From: Oribacterium parvum ACB1
GTDB lineage: Bacteria > Bacillota > Clostridia > Lachnospirales > Lachnospiraceae
Direction: 5' to 3'
Assembly: GCF_000238055.2 (NCBI RefSeq)
Contig: NZ_KE148312.1
Span: 813,201-877,200, forward strand
DNA: 64,000 bases
Numbering within the stretch: the stretch's first letter is position 1; every line of letters starts with the position of its first letter. The position numbers were made by a program, and so were the translations under genes. Shown here in pieces: positions 20,176 through 29,856 of this stretch. Under the pieces are notes generated by a model. It made no database searches. It saw nothing but the letters and a program-made list of their open reading frames with translations, and had not been told where the DNA came from.

Positions 20176-20204
20176 ACTATAGCATAGACTTTTTTGAAAA
20201 ACAA
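20176..20204 (-). promoter_or_regulatory. guaB promoter
   Basis: On the minus strand TTGTTT (20204-20199), a 17-base spacer and TATAGT (20181-20176) lie about 55 bases before the guaB start codon. Confidence 0.6.
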
Positions 20205-20259
20205 ACGTCGCAGCAGACTTTAGCGCAATGCCCCGAGTTCAGACCTAAAATAGCTTTTC

Positions 20260-21504
20260 CTATTTTACCGGAATCCCGATATCCTTCCGATAGCAGGCTC
20301 CCTCAAATTGGATTTCTCCGATATGGGCATAAATTTTTTCCCTACAGGCGGAAAGGCTGTCTCCCATTGTCGTAACGGATAACACTCTTCCTCCGTCGGA
20401 ATAGGCTGCGCCATCTTCCATGATAGTATTGTTATGGTAAACAAAGACATCCGGATCGGTAATTTCTCCTGTAATTCGCTTATACTTTTCATAGGCATGG
20501 GGATAGCCCTTGGAGGTCATGACCACCGTCATACAGGTGTTTTCCGACCACTGAAAGTCTTCCTCCCGAAGACTATGAGAAATCGCCTTGTCCATAATAC
20601 ACAGCAAATCGCTCTCAAGACGAGGCAAAATCACTTCCGTCTCCGGATCTCCAAAACGGACGTTAAATTCCAGAATCTTCGGCTCTCCCCCCATTATCAT
20701 AAATCCGATAAAAAGAATGCCGCTGTACTCCAGCTCTTCCTGCTCCAGTCCATAGGATATCTTCTTAAGAACCTTTGCAATCTTTGCCTTTAATTCCATG
20801 TTAAACAGCTCGTTGGGAGAATAACAGCCTACGCCACCGGTATTGTCTCCCAGGTCTCCGTCATAAATCCGTTTATAATCTCTCGCCGATTCCAAAGGAA
20901 ATAGCTGATTTCCGGATACCACGCAAAGAAGGGATACCTCTTTTCCATCCAGAAATTCCTCTATGACCACCTTCTTCGCTTCTTCTCCGAAAATCTTTTT
21001 CACAAAAAGATCCTCTAAATACTGCTTTGCTTGTGCTGCCTCCTGAAAAATCCCGACTCCCTTTCCGGCGCAGAGCCCATCCGCCTTAATCACAAGGGGA
21101 TAAGAAAAGTCCTGCAACGCCTTCACGCCTTCTTCATAAGAAAATACCGTTTTGTACCGGGCAGTGGGTAAGTCATATTTCTCCAAAAAGAGCTTCGTAA
21201 AATCCTTGCTTCCCTCTAATTGGGCCGCCTTCTTTTTTGGGCCAAAGGCCTTGATTCTCTCTTTATGGAGCATATCCACAATTCCCTCACACAGCGGTTT
21301 TTCCGGCCCGACAACAACAAAGTCAACGTACTCCTTCGCAAAGCTTACGATTTCCTCGTTACTCCCAAGGGAAAGATTCTCCGCATAGCGGGCTGTCCCC
21401 GCATTTCCCGGACAACAATACAGCTTTTCACAGAGCGGACTTTCCTGTATTTTTTTGCAGAGCGCATCTTCTCGACCGCCATTTCCCACAACCAATACCC
21501 GCAT
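20260..21504 (-). CDS. purD: Phosphoribosylamine-glycine ligase (GAR synthetase)
   Basis: Second step of de novo purine synthesis: joins glycine to phosphoribosylamine with ATP. The 414-residue protein starts with MRVLVVGNGGREDAL and has the ATP-grasp elements PLVIKADGLCAGKGV near residue 137 and FIGFMIMGGEPKILEFNVRFGDPE near 270. It is the last gene of the purine operon; 137 bp separate its start from the purH stop and contain a six-unit 16-bp repeat. Confidence 0.97.
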   Translation of the reverse strand: MRVLVVGNGGREDALCKKIQESPLCEKLYCCPGNAGTARYAENLSLGSNEEIVSFAKEYVDFVVVGPEKPLCEGIVDMLHKERIKAFGPKKKAAQLEGSKDFTKLFLEKYDLPTARYKTVFSYEEGVKALQDFSYPLVIKADGLCAGKGVGIFQEAAQAKQYLEDLFVKKIFGEEAKKVVIEEFLDGKEVSLLCVVSGNQLFPLESARDYKRIYDGDLGDNTGGVGCYSPNELFNMELKAKIAKVLKKISYGLEQEELEYSGILFIGFMIMGGEPKILEFNVRFGDPETEVILPRLESDLLCIMDKAISHSLREEDFQWSENTCMTVVMTSKGYPHAYEKYKRITGEITDPDVFVYHNNTIMEDGAAYSDGGRVLSVTTMGDSLSACREKIYAHIGEIQFEGACYRKDIGIPVK

Positions 21505-21530
21505 GGTCTACCTCCTATTTTAAAGTCATA

Positions 21531-21626
21531 GAATCTTCATTCCTCGATATCTTCATTCCACGAAATCTTAATACCTCAAAAACTTAGTTCCTTGAAATCA
21601 GAATCCCATGGAATCCACATTCCCCC
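21531..21626. repeat. Six-unit, 16-bp degenerate tandem array between purH and purD
   Basis: Six consecutive units of exactly 16 bases start at 21531, 21547, 21563, 21579, 21595 and 21611. The consensus is about RAATCTTMATTCCWCG. Units differ at several positions, so the array is old or diversified. It lies between the purH stop codon and the purD ribosome site. Confidence 0.8.
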
Positions 21627-21641
21627 AACTCTTCTTTTCTC

Positions 21642-23159
21642 TTAATGTCTAAAATGTCGAATATGCGTCATTACCAAAGCAATCCCGTACTGATTGCAGA
21701 GTTCAATCACCTCCGGATCCTTCACGGAGCCTCCCGGCTGGATTGCCGCACGGATGCCGTGTTTCTGCAAAAGCTCCACCGTATCGGCAAAGAAGAAGCC
21801 GTCGGAAGCAAGCACAGCCCCGGAGTGTTTGCCTTCCCCATGAGAAAGGGCATCCTCCACTGCCCAGGTACGCCGTACCTGCCCCTGACCGATTCCCAGA
21901 GTCGCGCCGTCCTTTACCAGTACAGCCCCATTGGAGGCAACCATTTTTACCGCCTTAAAGCCAAAGCAGAGATCCCGCATTTCTTCTTCCGTAGGCTTCC
22001 GCGCACTGACCACTTCCATTTCTTCCGTAAGATCCGCATCATCATAGTCCTGTACCAGAATGCCTCCCAGCACTTCTTTCACCGTCTTCTTCGGAAGGGT
22101 GAAGGAAGCTAAGTTCGGCATCACAATCACACGAAGATTTTTCTTCTCTTCCAGGATGGAAAGAGCCTCTTCCTCATAAGCCGGTGCAATCACAATTTCC
22201 ATAAAGAAGGAATGCAAAACCTCTGCGATATGCTTGGTCACCGGTCGATTCAAGGCGAAAATTCCTCCGAAGAGAGAAGTTTCATCACAGGCATAGGCCT
22301 TATCAAAGGCTTCGTCAATATTTTCCCCGATTCCTATTCCGGCAGGATTGTTATGCTTTGTGCCCACCACTGCCGGCTCGGAAAATTCCTTTACAAAGCG
22401 AACCGCATTGTACATATCCGTATAATTATTGTAGGACAGCTCTTTTCCGTGAAGTTGCTTCCACTCTGCCGGATTCTCCTCGTATACCTTCTCGTAGAAA
22501 GCGGCATTCTGATGGGGATTCTCGCCATAGCGAAGACTTGTCCCCAGGCGATAGCTCAGGCTTAGGTACTCCGGATCAGACACAGAGAGTCGATTATTAA
22601 AGTATTCGGAAATCAGCGCATCGTAATAGGCGGTATAGCGGAAGGCCTTCGCCGCCATGCTTTCCCGATAGGAAAGGTCATTTCTTCCCTCCCGAAGACG
22701 AAGAAGCACCTCTTCATAATCTCCGGCATCGGTCACCACGAGGACATCCCGAAAATTCTTTGCTGCGGCACGAATCATGGAAGGTCCGCCGATATCAATA
22801 TTTTCCACCTGTTCTTCTTCACTTACCCCTTCCTTCCTAAGTACCTTTTCAAAGGGATAAAGATTGTTTACCACAAGGTCAATGGAGTCAATACCCAGTT
22901 CTTCCACGGTTTTTTGATGCTTTGCATCTTCTCTTCGAAACAAAATCCCGGCATGAATACGGGGATGCAGAGTCTTCACCCTCCCATCCAAAATTTCCGG
23001 AAAGTCGGTCAGTTCGGAAACCTCCTTCACTTCCACTTCTTTTTTCATTAATTGATAGGTTCCTCCCGTGGAAATCAGCTGAAAGCCTAAATCCTTTAAG
23101 CCTTTACAAAATTCCACTATGCCGTTCTTGTCAAAAACACTGATTAATGCTGTCTTCAT
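21642..23159 (-). CDS. purH: Bifunctional AICAR transformylase / IMP cyclohydrolase
   Basis: Performs the last two steps to IMP. Start taken as ATG 23159 (MKTALISVFDK), which overlaps the purN stop codon (ATGA); the longer frame has no support. The 505 residues contain the N-terminal cyclohydrolase (ISTGGTYQLMKK, DGRVKTLHPRIHAGIL, NLYPFEKV) and the C-terminal transformylase with the catalytic KHNNPAG near residue 268. The C-terminal region ends VMTHIRHFRH, as expected. Confidence 0.97.
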   Translation of the reverse strand: MKTALISVFDKNGIVEFCKGLKDLGFQLISTGGTYQLMKKEVEVKEVSELTDFPEILDGRVKTLHPRIHAGILFRREDAKHQKTVEELGIDSIDLVVNNLYPFEKVLRKEGVSEEEQVENIDIGGPSMIRAAAKNFRDVLVVTDAGDYEEVLLRLREGRNDLSYRESMAAKAFRYTAYYDALISEYFNNRLSVSDPEYLSLSYRLGTSLRYGENPHQNAAFYEKVYEENPAEWKQLHGKELSYNNYTDMYNAVRFVKEFSEPAVVGTKHNNPAGIGIGENIDEAFDKAYACDETSLFGGIFALNRPVTKHIAEVLHSFFMEIVIAPAYEEEALSILEEKKNLRVIVMPNLASFTLPKKTVKEVLGGILVQDYDDADLTEEMEVVSARKPTEEEMRDLCFGFKAVKMVASNGAVLVKDGATLGIGQGQVRRTWAVEDALSHGEGKHSGAVLASDGFFFADTVELLQKHGIRAAIQPGGSVKDPEVIELCNQYGIALVMTHIRHFRH

Positions 23160-23758
23160 ACTTCCTCCCGAATAAAGGCACGTTCTCCCTGCCAAAACAC
23201 CCGATCTTCCAAACACGCTCTCACTGCAGCCGGTAGAATGCGATGCTCCACTTCCAAGACCTTTCCTGCAATCTCTTCCGGACCGTCTGCTTCCAAAACG
23301 GGAACCACCTCCTGTAGTAGGATTGCCCCGCCGTCCACTACCTCACTGACAAAATGCACCGTCGCGCCGGTCCATTTCACGCCGGCACGATACACCGCTT
23401 CATGCACCCGCATCCCGTAAAACCCGGGCCCGGAGAAGGCCGGAATCAGAGAGGGATGAATATTTACAATATGCCGGGAGAAATGCCGGATAAGCTCCGG
23501 AGAGAGAATCTTCAAAAAGCCGGCGAGCACAATCCACTCCACTTCTCTCTTTTTCAACTCTTCCAAAAGCGCGCTGTCATAGTCCCCTTTCGGAAGCACC
23601 ATAGTCTCTATTCCCCTTATTTTCGCTCTTTCCAGTCCATAGGCATCCCCCCGACTGCTAACCACAAGGCGGATTTCGCCGCTCTTTTCATGCACATTGT
23701 CAATAAGCGACTGTAAATCCGTTCCCCCTCCCGAAATAAATACTGCTATTTTCTTCAT
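23156..23758 (-). CDS. purN: Phosphoribosylglycinamide formyltransferase
   Basis: Transfers the formyl group of 10-formyl-THF to GAR. The 200-residue protein has FISGGGTDLQSLID near the start, the AGFLKILSPELIRHF segment with NIHPSLIPAF near residue 100 (catalytic Asn and His), and a later GATVHFVSEVVDGGAIL containing the catalytic Asp. It overlaps purL upstream by four bases and purH downstream by four bases, indicating coupled translation. Confidence 0.96.
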   Translation of the reverse strand: MKKIAVFISGGGTDLQSLIDNVHEKSGEIRLVVSSRGDAYGLERAKIRGIETMVLPKGDYDSALLEELKKREVEWIVLAGFLKILSPELIRHFSRHIVNIHPSLIPAFSGPGFYGMRVHEAVYRAGVKWTGATVHFVSEVVDGGAILLQEVVPVLEADGPEEIAGKVLEVEHRILPAAVRACLEDRVFWQGERAFIREEV

Positions 23759-26700
23759 TTTGCTCCCTTAAAATACTGTACCCCGCTATAAAACAGATTC
23801 TGGGGATTCGGAATTCGACGATTCCGATACAGTCCCTCGCCATAGCGTTCGCTGTGTCCCATTTTTCCTAAAATCAAGCCGTCTTCCGAAACCATGCCCT
23901 CGATACCGTACAAAGAGCCGTTCGGGTTGAACTTTCCATTCAGACTTGCATTTCCGTCAAAGTCCGCATACTGGAACGCCGCAAGATGCTTCCACTTCTC
24001 AATAGATTTTCCTACGAGCTTCCCTTCGCCATGGGAAAATACCACGTCATGCATCTCTCCTATGCGGAAATGCCGGGTCCACGGACTGTTTGTATTGGAA
24101 ACTCTGGTAAGGGCGGTAGTGGATACATGATGCATACAATCATTATGATACAGCGTTAAATCCTCCTCAGTTAAATCCCGAATCTCTCCATAGGGAAGTA
24201 AGCCGGATTTTAAGAGGGCCTGGAAGCCGTTACAGATTCCGAGGATGAGGCGCTTTTTCTTTAAATGCAGATGAACCGCCTCTTTAACCTTCTCATTTCT
24301 CAGGAAATTCACAATAAACTTGGCAGAGCCATCCGGTTCATCTCCACTGGAAAAGCCCCCAACAAACATCAGGATATGGGCGTCCTTTAACTTCTCCACG
24401 AACTCTTCCATGCTTTCCTTTAAATCATGCTCTCTTTTATTCCGGATAATGACCGTTTCCACCTCTGCTCCCTCCTTTTGGAAGGCGCGGGCACTGTCAT
24501 ACTCGCAGTTCGTTCCCGGGAAGACGGGAATCAGGACTTTCACCTGATCCACCTTTTCCTGAGAGAAAAACTCTCTTTCCGTTTCTGTAGACAGGTTCTC
24601 GCAATTTCCCTTCTCCAAATTCACATACTCCGGATAAAGTGACTCAAAGGTGCCGGTATAGACTCTCCGTAAGGTCTCCTTATCAAACGGCTCTCCATTG
24701 GCCAAAATGTCCTCTTCCACCGTTCCGATCTTACGGAAAGGCAGGTCGGTGACACCGGCTTCAAATACCATGGAGCCCGGCTGAAAGTCTGCAAGGTCTT
24801 CCATTGTGACATGAAAACCTAAGTCATTGCCCACTGCCATCTTGTAAAGGGCGGAAAATGCGGAGCCTTCCTCCAAAACATAGACGGAGCAGACCTTTTT
24901 CTCCTGAATATAGCGGTGCAGGAGATCATACTGTGCTACCGTCTCCCCGATATTTGGAAAGCCCCTCTCATCCTTAAGGACCGGCAGGAAATAAAGGGTA
25001 TTCCCGCAGTTTTTCAGCTCCGGTGTAAGCACCTGATCCACCTTCACCGTACTGCAAGCAAAGGAAATCAAGGTTTCTACCACATGAAGATCATTAAAGG
25101 TACCGGACATACTGTCCTTTCCCCCGATGGCAGAGATTCCCATGGCTCTCTCGGCATGCAATGCGCCGAGCAACGCTTCCGCCGCCATGCCCCACTTCTT
25201 GCTATCTGTTCCCAGCTTTTCAAAGTACTCCTGACAGGAAAGATAGAGGGTCTTTCTGTCTCCTCCTACCGCATAGACCTTTTCCACGGAGAGAAGAACC
25301 GAATAAAGCGCGGATAAAAAGGGAGAATAGTGGGAAATCTTCGGAATAAAGCCGTAAGTCAAAACAGTCGCAATGTCACTATCAAAGCCTAAAGTGGGAA
25401 GCGCCTGTACGGAGGCCTGCACCGGGCTTAATTCTTCTTTTCCCGTAAAGGGCATTAGCACCGTTGTTGCCCCGATACTGCTGTCAAAGTTCGTAGCAAG
25501 TCCCTTCTGAGACGCCACATTTTTCTCCGAAAGCTCTTGTACTGCCTGCTCTTTATGAAAGCTCTTATGGAGAAAGGGATTCTCCTCAGGGTGATCTGTT
25601 AAAACAGCCTCTCTATGCTGCCGTACCCCGGAGGTCTCCAGGAAAGACGCCTTTAAGTCCACCACCTTTTCCTTTCCCATAAACATTTCCAGTCGATTTC
25701 GATCGGTTACCGTCGCCACATGGGCATATTCGATATTTTCCTCTTCACAGGCTTTTACGAATGAAGCGTAGTCCTTTTCCGAAACCACCACCGCCATTCT
25801 TTCCTGAGATTCACTAATCGCAATTTCCGTGGCATTTAAGCCCTGATACTTGAGAAGCACCTTGTCCAGATGAATCTCCATTCCGGGGCTGATTTCTCCG
25901 ATGGCAACGGCAACCCCGCCGGCACCGAAGTCATTACATTTTTTAATCAGACGGGAGACTTCCGGACGGCGGAAAAGTCTTTGTATCTTCCGCTCTTCCG
26001 GGGCATTTCCCTTCTGTACCTGGGACGCCATGGTGTGAAGAGAGGCACTGGTATGCACCACACTGGAGCCGGATGCACCCTGAATGCCGTCCCGGCCGGT
26101 TCGACCACCGATTAACACCACAATATCTCCCGGCACAGGAAGCTCTCTTCGCACATTTTCAACCGGACTCGCCCCCACTACCGCGCCCACTTCCATGTGC
26201 TTTGCCACATAGGAATCATCATACAGTTCCCGTACAAAGCTCGTGGCAAGACCAATTTGATTTCCGTAAGAGGAATAGCCCTGCATGGCTTTCTTCGAAA
26301 TCTCCGCCTGAGGAATCTTATTGGGAAGGGTCTTCTCCCGCCCTTCCAGGACATTTCCCGCTCCGCTGATCCGCATCGCCTGATAAACGAAGCTCCGTCC
26401 GGATAAGGGATCTCGAATCGCTCCGCCGATACAGGTACTGGCTCCCCCAAATGGCTCAATTTCCGTCGGATGATTGTGGGTTTCATTTTTAAACTGAATC
26501 AGCCACTGCTCTTCCTTCCCATCATGCGGGACAGTCGTAAAGAAAGAACAGGCATTGTTCTCGGAACTGACCTCCACGGTCTGATCCTTCAGAATGATCC
26601 GATGATACTTACCCACAATGGTCGCCATATCCATAAGGGTAACGGGCTTCTCCGTCCCCAGTTCTTTTCGAAGACTCAGGTATTCCTGCAGAGCCTCTTC

Positions 26701-27426
26701 CATTTCCTTCTGAAAATGCTCAGACTCCACGGAAATCTTATCCAGCACCGTCTCAAAGGTGGTGTGCCGACAATGGTCACTCCAGTAGCAATCCAATACA
26801 TAAAGCTCCGTTTCGCTTGGGTCTCTTTCTTCTTCCCTGTAAAACTCCTGAATAAAGAGGAGGTCTTCCATCAGAAGGGAAAGATTCATCTCCGTCTTTA
26901 AAGCAGCAAGCGCTTCTGTGCTGAGCCTCCGGAAACCGCTCATATCCCGCATTTCTTTTCTTTCTGCATCCGGTGAGAAAGAAAGAACGGACATATCCTT
27001 CTCTTGGGATTCAATGGGATTTACCAAATACTTAGAAATCTTCTCCAATTCCGAGGGGCTGAGAGCACGGTCGAAAATAAGCAAGGTTCCGGAGCGCACA
27101 AATGCCTTACTTTCCGCATCCAAGAGTCGAATACACTGCATCGCACTGTCTGCCCGCTGGTCAAACTGTGCCGGCAAGGTTTCGTAAGCAAAATAAAAGC
27201 CTTCCTGAAGGGACAGCTCTTCGAAAACTTCATTCACCATCACCTCGGAAAACACGGACTGCTCCGCCCGCTTCAATACTTCTTCTTCAATAGAATACAC
27301 ATCATAGATTTGGTAAATGGCCGCGCTTTTCACCAAGATAGAAAGGCTGCGGAACAATTCCTCTACCAGTTTTTCCTCTTCCTGCCGGTACTGCTCTCTC
27401 TTTCGCACAAAAATACGTTTATCCAT
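23755..27426 (-). CDS. purL: Phosphoribosylformylglycinamidine synthase, single-chain large form
   Basis: Converts FGAR to FGAM with glutamine and ATP. The 1223-residue polypeptide holds the N-terminal domain, two AIRS-like halves (with YWSDHCRHTTFETVL near residue 213 and FKNETHNHPTEIEPFGGA near 310) and a C-terminal glutaminase with VFPGTNCEYDSARAF, GICNGFQALL carrying the nucleophile Cys, and a downstream HxE region. A single-chain enzyme means no purS or purQ is needed, and none is present. Slightly shorter than the E. coli protein. A 123-bp repeat-filled gap separates it from purM. Confidence 0.97.
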   Translation of the reverse strand: MDKRIFVRKREQYRQEEEKLVEELFRSLSILVKSAAIYQIYDVYSIEEEVLKRAEQSVFSEVMVNEVFEELSLQEGFYFAYETLPAQFDQRADSAMQCIRLLDAESKAFVRSGTLLIFDRALSPSELEKISKYLVNPIESQEKDMSVLSFSPDAERKEMRDMSGFRRLSTEALAALKTEMNLSLLMEDLLFIQEFYREEERDPSETELYVLDCYWSDHCRHTTFETVLDKISVESEHFQKEMEEALQEYLSLRKELGTEKPVTLMDMATIVGKYHRIILKDQTVEVSSENNACSFFTTVPHDGKEEQWLIQFKNETHNHPTEIEPFGGASTCIGGAIRDPLSGRSFVYQAMRISGAGNVLEGREKTLPNKIPQAEISKKAMQGYSSYGNQIGLATSFVRELYDDSYVAKHMEVGAVVGASPVENVRRELPVPGDIVVLIGGRTGRDGIQGASGSSVVHTSASLHTMASQVQKGNAPEERKIQRLFRRPEVSRLIKKCNDFGAGGVAVAIGEISPGMEIHLDKVLLKYQGLNATEIAISESQERMAVVVSEKDYASFVKACEEENIEYAHVATVTDRNRLEMFMGKEKVVDLKASFLETSGVRQHREAVLTDHPEENPFLHKSFHKEQAVQELSEKNVASQKGLATNFDSSIGATTVLMPFTGKEELSPVQASVQALPTLGFDSDIATVLTYGFIPKISHYSPFLSALYSVLLSVEKVYAVGGDRKTLYLSCQEYFEKLGTDSKKWGMAAEALLGALHAERAMGISAIGGKDSMSGTFNDLHVVETLISFACSTVKVDQVLTPELKNCGNTLYFLPVLKDERGFPNIGETVAQYDLLHRYIQEKKVCSVYVLEEGSAFSALYKMAVGNDLGFHVTMEDLADFQPGSMVFEAGVTDLPFRKIGTVEEDILANGEPFDKETLRRVYTGTFESLYPEYVNLEKGNCENLSTETEREFFSQEKVDQVKVLIPVFPGTNCEYDSARAFQKEGAEVETVIIRNKREHDLKESMEEFVEKLKDAHILMFVGGFSSGDEPDGSAKFIVNFLRNEKVKEAVHLHLKKKRLILGICNGFQALLKSGLLPYGEIRDLTEEDLTLYHNDCMHHVSTTALTRVSNTNSPWTRHFRIGEMHDVVFSHGEGKLVGKSIEKWKHLAAFQYADFDGNASLNGKFNPNGSLYGIEGMVSEDGLILGKMGHSERYGEGLYRNRRIPNPQNLFYSGVQYFKGAK

Positions 27427-27456
27427 AGTCCACCTTTTCCCACATGTTAAGTGCCG

Positions 27457-27566
27457 GAAGTCCTCCGGCGTCTATTCAATTGTCACTTCTTCGGTGCCTA
27501 CCGAATGTTCACTTTTCCTGCGTCTACTAAATGCTCACTTCTTCGGTGCCTACTGAATGGTCACTT
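27457..27566. repeat. 26-bp tandem copies of the purM 3' end
   Basis: Units beginning TCACTT recur at 27483, 27509, 27535 and 27561 (exact period 26), with a more diverged unit before them from about 27457. The typical plus-strand unit is TCACTTCTTCGGTGCCTACY plus GAATG. The unit at 27535-27560 contains the purM stop codon, so the array seems to have grown from the gene's own end. Confidence 0.8.
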
Positions 27567-28566
27567 CTCCCTTTCCTCTCACCACTTCTCCGATTCGCCG
27601 TGCCTCCGGAAGCATGGATAAAACTTTCTTCTCATCCTCTTTTCTTACAAAGAGGGTAAATCCTACCCCCATATTGAAGGTGCCGAACATTTCCTCCCGA
27701 CTTAATTCTCCCCACTCCTGTAATTTACTGAAAATAGGAAGACGGGGCAAAGCGCTTTCGTCGATAAGCACAGAAAGTCCTTCCGGTAAAACCCGGGGGA
27801 GATTCTCCGGAAGTCCTCCTCCGGTAATGTGGGCCATGGCGTGTACATCTACTGCACTGAGCACGGGAAGCACTTCCCGAACATAGATGCGAGTCGGTTC
27901 CAATAAAATATCTGCTAGGCTTTTTCCGGAAATCTGCTCCTTTTCCAGGTCAAAATGCATCTTGTCAAAAATGATTTTCCGAACCAGAGAAAAACCGTTG
28001 CTGTGGATTCCGGAAGAGGGAAGTGCCAGGATAAGATCCCCTTCCTTCACTTTCTGCTTTCCGTCAATAATCTTCTCCCGATCAACAATCCCCACGGCAA
28101 ATCCGGCAAGATCATAGTCCTCCTCCCGGTACACCCCGGGCATCTCCGCGGTCTCTCCGCCAATTAAAGCCGCTCCTGCCCTTTTACAGCCTTCCGCAAC
28201 CCCTTCCACAATCCCTGCCATCTTCTCGGCATGGAGTTTTCCGCAGGCAATATAATCCAGGAAAAATAAGGGTTTTGCTCCCTGACAAAGAATGTCATTC
28301 ACGCACATGGCCACACAGTCAATCCCGATGGTCTTATGTCTATCGAGCTTCTGCGCGAGTACCACTTTCGTTCCCACACCGTCTGTACCGGACACCAGAA
28401 CAGGATGGGAAAGCTTCTCCTCTTCCAAGGAAAACAGACCTGAAAAGCCCCCCAAATCCGATAACACACCGGGAGTATAGGTCTCCTTGATGAACTTCTT
28501 AATCAGCCCCACCTCTTTATAACCCTGCTCTTTGTCAACTCCCGCCTCCTTATAGCTTAGTGCCAT
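27550..28566 (-). CDS. purM: Phosphoribosylformylglycinamidine cyclo-ligase (AIR synthetase)
   Basis: Closes the imidazole ring to give AIR. The 338-residue protein has the family elements LVSGTDGVGTKVVLAQ near residue 57, DCVAMCVNDILCQGAKPLFFLDY near 82, GGETAEMPGVY near 140 and HITGGGLPENLPRV near 245. The start overlaps the end of purF by ten bases. The final codons are part of a 26-bp tandem repeat. Confidence 0.97.
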   Translation of the reverse strand: MALSYKEAGVDKEQGYKEVGLIKKFIKETYTPGVLSDLGGFSGLFSLEEEKLSHPVLVSGTDGVGTKVVLAQKLDRHKTIGIDCVAMCVNDILCQGAKPLFFLDYIACGKLHAEKMAGIVEGVAEGCKRAGAALIGGETAEMPGVYREEDYDLAGFAVGIVDREKIIDGKQKVKEGDLILALPSSGIHSNGFSLVRKIIFDKMHFDLEKEQISGKSLADILLEPTRIYVREVLPVLSAVDVHAMAHITGGGLPENLPRVLPEGLSVLIDESALPRLPIFSKLQEWGELSREEMFGTFNMGVGFTLFVRKEDEKKVLSMLPEARRIGEVVRGKGEVTIQ

Positions 28567-29846
28567 ACCGCCTCCTCTTGGAAAATATCCACTCCTGTAA
28601 AATATTTTTCATAATAGCCCTTATTGCCGCAACAATCTTCCAGCCCCATAAGACTCAGATAATAAAGGCTGTCGCATCCAATATAGTCCCGAACCTCTTC
28701 TACCGTCTTGTTGTATCCGATAAGCTGCTCGTTCTTCGGAATATCAATGGCATAGATATCATTGGAAAGCACCTTGGGGCTGGCAACCCGGATATGGACC
28801 TCTTTCGCCCCTGCATCCTTTAAGATTTCGATGATTCTCTTTATGGTCGTCCCGCGAACGATGGAATCATCCACCAAGATGACTCGTTTATTTTTCAAAT
28901 TTTCTTTTATGGCATTTAACTTGATATTGACACTGCTGACTCTCTCTTCCTGCGTGGGTTTAATGAAGGTTCTTTGAATGTAGCGATTCTTCAAAATCCC
29001 ATCCACAAAGGGAATCCCCGATGCTTTCGCATAGCCTTTCGCGGAAATTAATCCGGAATCGGGAGAGCCGATAACGATATCCGCCTCTGTCGGACACTCT
29101 TGAAAGAGTCGTTCTCCCATCTTATATCGTGCCTGATAAACGCTCACACCATCGATAATGGAATCCGGACGGGCGATATAAATCATCTCAAAAAGGCAGA
29201 GATGATGGGGTTTTTGCGAAAAACGATGAACGGAATAATCCCCCTTCTCTACAAGAATCATCGCTCCGGGCTCTACATCCTCTAAAAATTCTGCATTCAT
29301 CGCATCCAAGGCACAACTTTCGGAAACGGCAATGAACGTATCCTTCAGCTTCCCGAGACACATCGGTTTTATGCCGTAAGGATCTCTGGCAATCAGCATT
29401 TTCCTTTCATCAATGTAGATCAGATTATAGGTTCCCTTTAGACTTTCTATATAGTCCTGAAAGCTCTCCAAAGGACCGTTTATTTTATTCACGAGTTCGC
29501 AGAAATTAAAATTCCGATTTAAGATGGTGCCGTCCAGAGCAATCATGGAGTTTCCATGGTCTGTCTGATATACGAAGGGCATCATCGGCTCATATTTGGT
29601 ATTATGGGAAAAGAGATATTTCACAAAACCGATGCCGGCCGATCCGCAGATATCTTCGATAATCTGTTGATTCAATACTTCCGAAAGCAGACCCTTTCGC
29701 TTTAATTCACAGACCCTTTGCCCCTCCATGGTGGTGATACCGAATCCCTCCTGTCCTCTGTGCTGTAAGGCATAGAGTCCCACCTCCAGAAGGTCGGTAA
29801 TATCGTTCTTTTTATCAAAAGAAAAAATGCCGCACAGTCCGCTCAC
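28557..29846 (-). CDS. purF: Amidophosphoribosyltransferase
   Basis: Commits PRPP to purine synthesis by making phosphoribosylamine. The N-terminal nucleophile Cys is at position 5 (MSGLCGIF), implying removal of a four-residue propeptide; LQHRGQEGFGI and the PRPP-binding VILVDDSIVRGTT (near residue 310) follow. At 429 residues it is shorter than the usual 465-505, with tighter loops, but no catalytic motif is missing. YIGCDSLYYLS near the C terminus is normal, and an Fe-S cluster Cys set is plausible but not complete from inspection. Confidence 0.95.
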   Translation of the reverse strand: MSGLCGIFSFDKKNDITDLLEVGLYALQHRGQEGFGITTMEGQRVCELKRKGLLSEVLNQQIIEDICGSAGIGFVKYLFSHNTKYEPMMPFVYQTDHGNSMIALDGTILNRNFNFCELVNKINGPLESFQDYIESLKGTYNLIYIDERKMLIARDPYGIKPMCLGKLKDTFIAVSESCALDAMNAEFLEDVEPGAMILVEKGDYSVHRFSQKPHHLCLFEMIYIARPDSIIDGVSVYQARYKMGERLFQECPTEADIVIGSPDSGLISAKGYAKASGIPFVDGILKNRYIQRTFIKPTQEERVSSVNIKLNAIKENLKNKRVILVDDSIVRGTTIKRIIEILKDAGAKEVHIRVASPKVLSNDIYAIDIPKNEQLIGYNKTVEEVRDYIGCDSLYYLSLMGLEDCCGNKGYYEKYFTGVDIFQEEAVWH

Positions 29847-29856
29847 ACTCTACCTC

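Noticed and set aside
21531-21626. Six regular repeats considered as a CRISPR array
   Set aside because: Units are 16 bases with no spacers between them and no cas genes; they are a simple tandem array.
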